Shown in pieces: positions 42,937 through 50,691 of a stretch of DNA of 64,000 nucleotides. The DNA is from Quisquiliibacterium transsilvanicum (GTDB lineage Bacteria > Pseudomonadota > Gammaproteobacteria > Burkholderiales > Burkholderiaceae_E): positions 705,377 to 769,376 of the forward strand of contig NZ_JACHGB010000001.1 of NCBI RefSeq assembly GCF_014202215.1, written 5' to 3'. Every line of letters starts with the position of its first letter. Position 1 is the stretch's first letter. The notes under the pieces were generated by a model. That model ran no database searches and had not been told where the DNA came from. It saw only the letters and a program-made list of their open reading frames with translations. The position numbers and the translations under genes are program-made.

Positions 42937-44019
42937 TCAGATCTTCTGCCCGTTCATGTACTGGTTGAACGGATACTCCGAGAAACGGTTCCACAGGATC
43001 TGGTCGCGCTGGAAGGCGCGCATGTCCTGGTGGATCTTCTTGAACTCGGGCGACTTCGCATCGTGCTCGGCGAAGACTTCCATCGAGGCCTTGAAGCCGG
43101 CATCCATCACCGCCTTTGGGAAGGCCTTCAGCTGGGTCTTCTCGGCCACCAGCTTCTTCAGCGCGATCGGGTTGAACGCGTCGTACTTGGCGGTCATGTC
43201 CGTCGCGGCCACGGCCATCGCAGCGTCGAGGATCGCCTTGTTCTCGCCGGACAGCTTGGCATAGGCCTTGTTGTTGACGAGGAACTCCAGGTCGGCGCCG
43301 CCTTCCCACCAGCCGGGGTAATAGTAGTACGGAGCCACCTTATTGAAGCCCAACTTGGCGTCGTCGTGCGGGCCGACGAACTCGCAGGCATCCAGCGTGC
43401 CCTTCTCCAGCGCCTGATAGACGTCGCCGGCCGGCATGTTCTGCGACACCACGCCCAGCTTGGCCATCGCCTCGCCGAACAGGCCGCCGCCCAGGCGCAT
43501 CTTCAGCCCCTTGAGATCCGCCGCGCTCTTGATCTCCTTGCGGTACCAGCCGCCCATCTGCGTGCCGGTGTTCCCGGCACTGCGGGCATGGAAGTTGTAC
43601 TCGGCGAAGAAGGCGTCGAGCAGCTTGTGGCCGTTGCCGTGCAGCTTCCAGGACGCCATCTGGCGCGCGGTCAGGCCGAAGGGCGCGGCGCAGCTCAGTG
43701 CGAAGATCGGGTTCTTGCCGGTGAAGTAGTAGCTGGCGGTCTGCGCCATCTCGATGGTGTCGGCCTGCAGCGCGTCGACCACGCCGAAGGCGGGCATCAG
43801 TTCGCCAGCGGGGTGCACGGAAACCTCGAACTTGCCGCCGGACATGGCCTTGACGGTCCTGGAGAGCATTTCCGCGCTGCCGAAGATGGTGTCGAGCGAC
43901 TTCGGGAAGCTCGCCGCGAGGCGCCAGCGCACCGCCGCTTGCGCATGCACGGCAGGCGCCGCGCCGGCCGCGAGGATGCCGGCAATCCCGGCATTTTTGA
44001 TCAGGGAACGACGATCCAT
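42937..44019 (-). CDS. TRAP transporter substrate-binding protein (DctP/TakP type)
   Basis: 360 residues. Start MDRRSLIKNAGIAGILAAGAAPAVHAQ looks like a Tat-type signal (RRSLIK), as is common in this branch. GGAG lies about 9 nt before ATG. The mature domain has WRLAASFPKSLDTIFGSAEML, GGGLFGEAMAKLGVVSQNMPAGDVYQALEKGTLDACEFVGPHDD and PYYYYPGWWEGG, which is characteristic of the TakP family binding 2-oxo acids, lactate or related carboxylates via a metal ion. Convergent to its membrane subunits and probably transcribed from its own promoter upstream of 44019. Confidence 0.92.
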   Translation of the reverse strand: MDRRSLIKNAGIAGILAAGAAPAVHAQAAVRWRLAASFPKSLDTIFGSAEMLSRTVKAMSGGKFEVSVHPAGELMPAFGVVDALQADTIEMAQTASYYFTGKNPIFALSCAAPFGLTARQMASWKLHGNGHKLLDAFFAEYNFHARSAGNTGTQMGGWYRKEIKSAADLKGLKMRLGGGLFGEAMAKLGVVSQNMPAGDVYQALEKGTLDACEFVGPHDDAKLGFNKVAPYYYYPGWWEGGADLEFLVNNKAYAKLSGENKAILDAAMAVAATDMTAKYDAFNPIALKKLVAEKTQLKAFPKAVMDAGFKASMEVFAEHDAKSPEFKKIHQDMRAFQRDQILWNRFSEYPFNQYMNGQKI

Positions 44020-44244
44020 CGTGTGAAGCTCCTGTTTCGTTGATGAAGGGCCGCCAGCGCATGGCCGGGATAGCGAATCGATGCCCCGTGACCGGGACAT
44101 GCTCCGAGTGTAAACGCCTTCATTGCCCCATCAAGGGACAAACTCCATACGCTCGGCAGTTCCGCCAACATACGCCAAGGGGTTTACCCGAACGAACGGC
44201 CAGGCTCTAGAACGCCTGACGCGCGCGAGCGGACCCTCATCGCC

Positions 44245-44276
44245 GCGGCTCAGCGGCTCAGCGGCTCAGCGGCTCA
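44245..44276. repeat. 8-bp tandem repeat at the end of lpdA
   Basis: Four copies of GCGGCTCA; the last one supplies the TGA stop codon of lpdA on the minus strand. A change of copy number by slippage would extend the 3' end outside the gene and leave the stop intact. Confidence 0.85.
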
Positions 44277-46166
44277 ACGCGGCTTGCGGGCCGGCATCAG
44301 GTCCGTGCAGACACCTTCGAAGACCTCGGCGGCCATCCCGATGGACTCACCGAGCGTCGGATGCGGGTGGATCGTGCCGCCGATGTCAGCCGCGTCGGCG
44401 CCCATCTCGATGGCCAGCGCGATCTCCCCGATCAGGTCGCCGGCGTGAGTGCCGACGATCGCGCCGCCCACCACCCGATGGGTCTGTTCGTCGAACAGCA
44501 GCTTGGTGAAGCCTTCGTCGCGGCCGTTCGCGATCGCCCGGCCCGATGCGTTCCACGGGAACACTGCGCGGCCCAGCTTGATGCCCTGGGCCGCGGCCTC
44601 GTCTTCGGTCACCCCGACCCAGGCGATCTCCGGATCGGTATAGGCGACCGAGGGAATCACGCGCGCATCGAACCAGCGCTTGTGCCCGGCCGCCGCTTCC
44701 GCCGCCACGTGCCCCTGGTGCACGGCCTTGTGGGCGAGCATCGGCTGGCCGATGAGATCGCCGATCGCGAAGACATGCGGGACGTTGGTGCGCATCTGCC
44801 CGTCGACCGCGATGAAGCCGCGCTCGTCGACCAGGACACCGGCCTGGGCCGCGCCGATCCGCGCCCCGTTGGGGCTGCGCCCGACCGCCGAGAGCACGAG
44901 GTCGTACAACTGCGGCTCCGACGGAGCGTCTGCCCCCTCGAACCACACCCGGATGCCCTTGTCGTGCGCCACCGCGCGCACCGCCTTCGCGCCCAGCATC
45001 ACCCGGTCGAAGCGCCCGGCGTTGACCTTCTGCCAGACCCGGACCAGGTCCCGGTCGGCGCCTGGCATCAGCCCGTCGGACATCTCGACCACGTCCAGGC
45101 GCGCGCCCAGCGTCGAGTAGACAGTGCCCATCTCCAGGCCGATGATGCCGCCGCCGATCACCAGCATGCGCTCGGGGCGCGAGCGCAGCGCCAGCGCGCC
45201 GGTGGAATCCACCACGCGCGGATCCTCGGGCAGGAAGGGTAGGCGCACCGCCTGGCTGCCCGCCGCGATGATCGCCTGCCCGAAGCGGATCACCCGGACC
45301 TCGCCGCTGCGTTCCTGCCCGCTGCCCACCGTCAGTTCGACCCGAAGATGGTGCGGATCGAGGAAGCTGCCGCTGCCGCGGACCAGCTCGACCTTGCGTG
45401 CCTTGGCCATCGCCGCCAGGCCGACGTTGAGTCGCGACACCACCTTGTCCTTGCTGGCGCGCAGTGCGTCGAGGTCGATCTCCGGCTCGCCGAAACGCAC
45501 GCCGTGCGCGGCAAGCGCGCGGGCCGCCTCGATCACGGCGGCGGTGTGCAGCAGCGCCTTCGAGGGGATGCAACCGACGTTCAGGCAGACGCCGCCGAGC
45601 ACCGGATAGCGCTCGACGAGCACGGTGCGCATGCCGAGGTCGGCGGCGCGAAATGCCGCCGAATACCCACCCGGACCGCCGCCGAGCACCAGCATCTCGC
45701 ACTCGAGATCGACCGGCCCGGAGTACGCCGCCGGGAGGACGACGGCGGTGGCGGCTGCTGGCTTCGTCGTCGAGCTCGCAGCGGGCGGCGCGGCTTCCGC
45801 GTCCAGGAGGCGCGGCGCCTGCGGGGCGGCCGGCGCCTGCGGGGCGGCCGGCGCGGCCGGCGGCTCTGCGCGCGCGGGTGTCGCTCCGATCGGCCCGGGC
45901 GCAAACGGCGCGGCCTGCTCCGCCGGCAGGGGCTCGATCAGCAGCAGCACCTTGCCCTCCGAGACCTTGTCGCCGAGCGCCACCTTCAGCTCCCGCACCA
46001 CGCCGGCGGCGGAACTGGGAATCTCCATCGACGCCTTGTCCGACTCGACGGTGACCAGCGACTGTTCCGTGCGGATGGTGTCGCCCGGCTTGACCAGCAG
46101 CTCGATCACCTCGACTTCATCGAAGTCGCCGATGTCGGGAACCTTCACTTCAATCAACTGCGCCAT
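44274..46166 (-). CDS. lpdA: Dihydrolipoamide dehydrogenase (E3) with N-terminal lipoyl domain
   Basis: 630 residues. N-terminal lipoyl domain (1-80) with lipoyl Lys44 in VESDKASMEIPSS, an Ala/Pro linker (about 82-150), then the flavin disulfide reductase core: LGGGPGGYSAAFRAADLG, redox Cys194/Cys199 in GGVCLNVGCIPSK, NAD motif VIGGGIIGLEMGTVYS, and C-terminal HPHPTLGES with the active-site His. Such lipoyl-E3 fusions are known from betaproteobacterial pyruvate dehydrogenase clusters. Re-oxidises the lipoyl groups of E2. Follows aceF by 20 bp. Confidence 0.96.
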   Translation of the reverse strand: MAQLIEVKVPDIGDFDEVEVIELLVKPGDTIRTEQSLVTVESDKASMEIPSSAAGVVRELKVALGDKVSEGKVLLLIEPLPAEQAAPFAPGPIGATPARAEPPAAPAAPQAPAAPQAPRLLDAEAAPPAASSTTKPAAATAVVLPAAYSGPVDLECEMLVLGGGPGGYSAAFRAADLGMRTVLVERYPVLGGVCLNVGCIPSKALLHTAAVIEAARALAAHGVRFGEPEIDLDALRASKDKVVSRLNVGLAAMAKARKVELVRGSGSFLDPHHLRVELTVGSGQERSGEVRVIRFGQAIIAAGSQAVRLPFLPEDPRVVDSTGALALRSRPERMLVIGGGIIGLEMGTVYSTLGARLDVVEMSDGLMPGADRDLVRVWQKVNAGRFDRVMLGAKAVRAVAHDKGIRVWFEGADAPSEPQLYDLVLSAVGRSPNGARIGAAQAGVLVDERGFIAVDGQMRTNVPHVFAIGDLIGQPMLAHKAVHQGHVAAEAAAGHKRWFDARVIPSVAYTDPEIAWVGVTEDEAAAQGIKLGRAVFPWNASGRAIANGRDEGFTKLLFDEQTHRVVGGAIVGTHAGDLIGEIALAIEMGADAADIGGTIHPHPTLGESIGMAAEVFEGVCTDLMPARKPR

Positions 46167-46186
46167 GGTGTCGTCCCTGCCTTCGT

Positions 46187-47728
46187 TCAGAGCATCGCCC
46201 GGCGGAAGTCCGCCAGCAGCGCAGCAAGGTAGGCGTTGAAGCGCGCTGCCGCCGCGCCGTCGATCACCCGGTGATCGTAGGAGAGCGACAGCGGCAGCAT
46301 CAGCCGCGGCGCGAACTGCGCGCCATCCCAGATCGGCTTCGTCGCCGCCCGGCACACCCCCAGAATGGCGACCTCCGGCGCATTGATGATCGGCGTGAAG
46401 GTCGTGCCGCCGATGCCCCCGAGGCTGGAGATGGAGAAGGTGCCGCCCTGCATGTCCGCGGGCGACAGCTTTCCCTCGCGCGCCCGCGCGGCGAGCGCCG
46501 AGGTCTCGGCGGCAATCTGCAGCACGCCCTTGTCGTCGGCATTGCGGATCACCGGCACCACCAGGCCGTTGGGCGTGTCGGCGGCGAAGCCGATGTTCCA
46601 GTAGCCCCGCAGCACCAGTTCATCGCCATCGAGCGAGGCGTTGAACTCAGGGAAGCGCTTGAGCGCAGCGACGCAGGCCTTGACCAGGAAGGCGAGCATC
46701 GTCACCTTCACGCCCGCCTTGCCCTGCTCCTCGTTGAGCCTGACCCTGAAGGCCTCCAGCTCGGTGACGTCCGCCTCCTCGTGATTGGTGACGTGGGGAA
46801 TCATCACCCAGTTGCGGTGCAGGTTGGCCGCGGCGAGCTTTCGGATCCGCGACAGCCGCTCGCGCTTCACCGGACCGAACTTCTCGAAGTCCACCTTGGG
46901 CCAGGGGATCAGTCCGAGCGGCGCGCCACCGTCCGCCGGCGCGGCGGCCCTGGCCGCCTGCTCCGAGCGCGCGACTGCGTCCTTTACCCAGGCGCGCACG
47001 TCGTCATGGGTAATCCGCTGCTTCTCGCCGCTGCCGGTGACCCGCGCGAGGTCGACGCCGAGTTCGCGCGCGAACTTGCGCACTGAAGGGGATGCGTGCG
47101 GCTTGGGCTGTCCGGCGGGCGCCGGCGGCAGCTCGGCGGTGGGCGGGACGCGGGACGGAACCGGCGCCTCTTCGCGCACGCGCTGCGCGGCGCCTGCCGC
47201 GGCCTTCGCGGCGGCGGTGGGGCCGCCCTCCGGGGCCGGCGCGGGAGCCGGCGCGGGAGCCGGCGCAGGGCTGGGCGCAGGGCTCGGAGCAGCCGCTCCG
47301 GCGGCCGGCGGCGCATCGGTCGTCGGTGAATCAGCCTTCGGTGAATCAGCCTTCGGCGCAGCGCCCGGCACAGCTGCCTGCCCAGCGCCTCCGGTCTTGC
47401 CCTCGCCCTCGCCCTCGCCCTCGCCCTCGCCCTCGCCCTCGCCCTCGCCCTCGCCCTCGCCCTCGCCCTCGCCCTCGCCTGCGCCTGCGCCCTCGCCTTC
47501 GAGGATCGCGATCAGCGTGCCCTGGGACACGTGGTCGCCCAGGGTGACCTTCAGCTCCTTCAGCACGCCGGCCACCGACGACGGGATCTCCATCGACGCC
47601 TTGTCCGACTCCACGGTCAGCAGCGACTGCTCCACGGCGATGCGGTCACCCGGCTTGACCAGCACCTCGATCACTTCGACGTCCTTGAAGTCGCCGATGT
47701 CTGGCACCTTCACTTCGATCGTGCTCAT
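46187..47728 (-). CDS. aceF: Pyruvate dehydrogenase E2, dihydrolipoyl acetyltransferase
   Basis: 513 residues. One lipoyl domain (1-76) with Lys43 in VESDKASMEIPSS; a linker containing an unusual run of 13 Glu-Gly pairs (about 85-112) followed by Ala/Pro segments (to about 205); a peripheral-subunit-binding domain (SPSVRKFARELGVDLARVTGSGEKQRITHDDVRAW); and the catalytic domain (about 280-513) with SYDHRVIDGAAAARF supplying His and Asp. Betaproteobacterial E2 often has two lipoyl domains; here only one is left, but the E3 carries another. Second in aceE-aceF-lpdA. Confidence 0.96.
   Translation of the reverse strand: MSTIEVKVPDIGDFKDVEVIEVLVKPGDRIAVEQSLLTVESDKASMEIPSSVAGVLKELKVTLGDHVSQGTLIAILEGEGAGAGEGEGEGEGEGEGEGEGEGEGEGEGEGKTGGAGQAAVPGAAPKADSPKADSPTTDAPPAAGAAAPSPAPSPAPAPAPAPAPAPEGGPTAAAKAAAGAAQRVREEAPVPSRVPPTAELPPAPAGQPKPHASPSVRKFARELGVDLARVTGSGEKQRITHDDVRAWVKDAVARSEQAARAAAPADGGAPLGLIPWPKVDFEKFGPVKRERLSRIRKLAAANLHRNWVMIPHVTNHEEADVTELEAFRVRLNEEQGKAGVKVTMLAFLVKACVAALKRFPEFNASLDGDELVLRGYWNIGFAADTPNGLVVPVIRNADDKGVLQIAAETSALAARAREGKLSPADMQGGTFSISSLGGIGGTTFTPIINAPEVAILGVCRAATKPIWDGAQFAPRLMLPLSLSYDHRVIDGAAAARFNAYLAALLADFRRAML
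47401..47478. repeat. 6-bp tandem repeat, 13 exact copies, in the aceF linker
   Basis: Thirteen uninterrupted copies of CCTCGC. On the minus strand they encode an alternating Glu-Gly run in the linker between the lipoyl and binding domains. Unit length conserves the frame, so slippage would only change linker length by two residues per unit. Confidence 0.95.
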
Positions 47729-47755
47729 GTTCTGGTGGCCTCGTATCGTGCGCGC

Positions 47756-50470
47756 TCAGGCATGGTGGGGGTCGGCCTTCTCGGGGTCGATGCCGTACTT
47801 GCGGATGGCCTCGGCGACCTTCTTCATCGGCAGCGCGCCCTCGTCGGCCAGCGCGCGCAGCGCGGCGACCGCCACGAAGCGGCGATCGACCTCGAAGTGC
47901 TCGCGCAGCCGGTAGCGGAAATCCGAGCGCCCGAAGCCGTCGGTTCCCAGCACCCGGTAGCTGCGCCCGGTCGGGATCCAGGCGCGCACCTGGTCGGCAA
48001 AGGCCTTCATGTAATCGGTGGACGCAACGACCGGGCCGCTGGTCTTCTCGAGCATGGAGGTGACCCACGGGGTTCGGATCTCTTTCGCGCCCGGATGCAG
48101 CAGGCTCCAGCGATCGCAGTCAAGACCGTCGCGGCGCAGCTCGGTGAAGCTGGTGATGCTCCAGACGTCGCCGGCCACGCCCCAGTCTTCCTCGAGCATC
48201 TCCGCCGCGGCGAGCACCTCGCGCAGGATGGTGCCGGAGCCCATCAGCTGGACCCTGTGCGCCGCCTTCTTCGGCCCGGGCCGCAGCAGGTAGCCGCCGC
48301 GAACGATGCCTTCCTGGTCACCCTCGCGCAGCCCCGGGTGCGGGTAGCTCTCGTTCATCAGCGTGATGTAGTAATAGACGTTCTCCTGCTTCTCCACCAT
48401 GCGCTCAAGCCCGTGGCGGACGATCACCGCAAGCTCGTGCGCGAAGGCGGGGTCGTAGGAGACGCAGTTCGGGATCGTCGACGCCAGGATATGGCTGTGC
48501 CCGTCCTGATGCTGCAGCCCCTCGCCGTTGAGCGTGGTGCGTCCGGCCGTGCCGCCCAGCAGGAAGCCGCGCGCCTGCATGTCCCCGGCCGCCCAGGCGA
48601 GGTCGCCCACCCGCTGGAAGCCGAACATCGAGTAGTAGATGTAGAAGGGGATCATGATGCGGTTGTTCGTCGAGTACGACGTCGCTGCCGCGATCCACGA
48701 GCAGAACGCGCCCGCCTCGTTGATGCCCTCCTCCAGGATCTGTCCCGCCGCGTCCTCGCGGTAGTACATCACCTGTTCCTTGTCGACCGGGATGTACTTC
48801 TGCCCCTCGTGGGCGTAGATGCCGAGCTGCCGGAACATCCCCTCCATGCCGAAGGTGCGCGCCTCGTCGGGGACGATCGGCACGATGCGCGGACCGATCT
48901 CCTTGTCGCGCAGCAGCAGGGTCAGCATGCGCACGAAGGCCTGCGTCGTGGAGATCTCCCGCCCCTCGGCCGTGGCGTCCAGCACCGGCCGCAGCGCCTC
49001 CAGCGGCGGGACCTCGAGATGCTCGTCGGCGGTCCGGCGGCGCTGCGGCAGCGAGCCGCCGAGCGCCCGCCGGCGCTCCAGCATGTACTGCATCTCGGGC
49101 GACTCGGGATCCGGCCGGTAGAAGGGGATCTCGTCGAGCCTGTCGTCCGGGACCGGGATGTTGAAGCGGTCGCGGAAGAGACGGATCGACTCCGAGTCCA
49201 GTTTCTTGAGCTGGTGGGTCGGGTTCTTCGCCTCGCCCGCCGGACCTAGGCCATAGCCCTTCACGGTCTTGACCAGCAGCACCGTCGGCTGCTCGCGGTG
49301 ACTGGCCGCGGCATGGAAGGCCGCGTAGACCTTGTGCGGATCGTGGCCGCCGCGGTTCAGCCGCCAGACGTCCTCGTCGGTCATCCGCGACACCATCTCC
49401 AGCAGGCGCGGATGCTTGCCGAAGAAGTGCTTGCGCACGAAGGCGCCGTCGTTGGCCTTGTACGCCTGGTACTCGCCGTCGACCGTCTCCTCCATGATCC
49501 GCTGCAGGATTCCGTCCTTGTCCCGCGCCAGCAGCGGATCCCAGTAGGAGCCCCAGATCAGCTTGAGCACGTTCCAGCCGGAACCGCGGAACTCGCCCTC
49601 CAGCTCCTGGATGATCTTGCCGTTTCCGCGCACCGGCCCGTCGAGCCGCTGCAGGTTGCAGTTGACGACGAAGATCAGGTTGTCGAGCTTCTCACGCGCG
49701 GCCAGCGAGATCGCGCCGAGCGACTCCGGCTCGTCCATCTCGCCGTCGCCGCAGAACACCCAGACCTTGCGGTTCGAGGTGTCGGCCAGCCCGCGCGCGT
49801 GCAGGTACTTCAGGAAGCGGGCCTGGTAGATCGCCATCAGCGGCCCCAGGCCCATCGAAACCGTGGGGAACTGCCAGAAATCCGGCATCAGCTTGGGATG
49901 CGGGTACGAGGACAGCCCCTTGCCGCCGACCTCCTGGCGGAAGCTGTCCAGTTGCTCCTCGGTGAGGCGGCCCTCCAGGAACGCCCGCCCGTAGAGCCCG
50001 GGCGCCGAGTGCCCCTGGAAGTAGACCAGGTCGCCGCCGTGCCCCTCGTGGGGCGCATTCCAGAAGTGGTTCATCCCCGTGCCGATCATCGTTGCCAGCG
50101 AGGCGAACGAGGCGATGTGGCCGCCCAGGTCGCCCCCGTCGGGCGGATCGTGCCGGTTGGCGCGCACCACCATCGCCATCGCGTTCCAGCGGATGAACGA
50201 GCGGATGCGCTCCTCGTACTCCGCGTTGCCGGGCGAGCGGGCCTCGAGGTGCACCGGGATGGTGTTGATGTAGGCGGTCTGCGCGGAGAACGGAATGAAC
50301 GCGCCGGAGCGGCGCGCCTGATCGATCAGCCGCTCGAGGAGATGGTGCGCGCGCTCGGGGCCCTCGCGCTCGATGACCGCCTCGAGGGCATCGAGCCATT
50401 CGCGGGTCTCGACCGGATCCAGGTCGTTCGGATCCTGGGGCAGAGGCGAGCTTTCGGGCGCCGCGGACAT
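47756..50470 (-). CDS. aceE: Pyruvate dehydrogenase E1 component (homodimeric)
   Basis: 904 residues, full length for AceE. Decarboxylates pyruvate and acetylates the E2 lipoyl group. ThDP motif CGDGEMDEPESLG...NLIFVVNCN (GDG-x(n)-N) is clear; also FIRWNAMAMVVRANR near the N-terminus, GHSAPGLYGRAFLEGRLTEEQLDSFRQE (the HSxPxIYARAFLEGR region) and SYPHPGLREGDQEGIVRGGYLL. First gene of aceE-aceF-lpdA; 27 bp separate aceE from aceF. Divergent from a multi-PAS histidine kinase with 221 bp in between. Confidence 0.97.
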   Translation of the reverse strand: MSAAPESSPLPQDPNDLDPVETREWLDALEAVIEREGPERAHHLLERLIDQARRSGAFIPFSAQTAYINTIPVHLEARSPGNAEYEERIRSFIRWNAMAMVVRANRHDPPDGGDLGGHIASFASLATMIGTGMNHFWNAPHEGHGGDLVYFQGHSAPGLYGRAFLEGRLTEEQLDSFRQEVGGKGLSSYPHPKLMPDFWQFPTVSMGLGPLMAIYQARFLKYLHARGLADTSNRKVWVFCGDGEMDEPESLGAISLAAREKLDNLIFVVNCNLQRLDGPVRGNGKIIQELEGEFRGSGWNVLKLIWGSYWDPLLARDKDGILQRIMEETVDGEYQAYKANDGAFVRKHFFGKHPRLLEMVSRMTDEDVWRLNRGGHDPHKVYAAFHAAASHREQPTVLLVKTVKGYGLGPAGEAKNPTHQLKKLDSESIRLFRDRFNIPVPDDRLDEIPFYRPDPESPEMQYMLERRRALGGSLPQRRRTADEHLEVPPLEALRPVLDATAEGREISTTQAFVRMLTLLLRDKEIGPRIVPIVPDEARTFGMEGMFRQLGIYAHEGQKYIPVDKEQVMYYREDAAGQILEEGINEAGAFCSWIAAATSYSTNNRIMIPFYIYYSMFGFQRVGDLAWAAGDMQARGFLLGGTAGRTTLNGEGLQHQDGHSHILASTIPNCVSYDPAFAHELAVIVRHGLERMVEKQENVYYYITLMNESYPHPGLREGDQEGIVRGGYLLRPGPKKAAHRVQLMGSGTILREVLAAAEMLEEDWGVAGDVWSITSFTELRRDGLDCDRWSLLHPGAKEIRTPWVTSMLEKTSGPVVASTDYMKAFADQVRAWIPTGRSYRVLGTDGFGRSDFRYRLREHFEVDRRFVAVAALRALADEGALPMKKVAEAIRKYGIDPEKADPHHA

Positions 50471-50547
50471 GGCTGTCTCCTGGGTTCTGCTTGACGGGGT
50501 CTTCCCGGCCGATTCTAGAGAGCGCTGTCTAAACTGACAAGGAAAAC

Positions 50548-50629
50548 TTCCGTGATTCGGAATGTCGTTTCATATCGTGACATTTTCTCCTTCCGCACCG
50601 GATCGGTCAGGAAGGACTTTCATATCCTG
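50548..50629. promoter_or_regulatory. Repeat-containing control region between aceE and the sensor kinase
   Basis: An inverted repeat TTCCG-N5-CGGAA (50548-50562) and two near-identical direct repeats TTTCATATCGTG (50568-50579) and TTTCATATCCTG (50618-50629) lie here. The direct repeats start exactly 50 bp apart, close to five helical turns. They are plausible sites for a dimeric regulator, perhaps the adjacent FixJ-type protein. Confidence 0.4.
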
Positions 50630-50691
50630 GCGTAGTCGCGAATGGACGCAATGCCTGTCGACGCCTACACTGCGCGGAGCCGCCCAACGAC

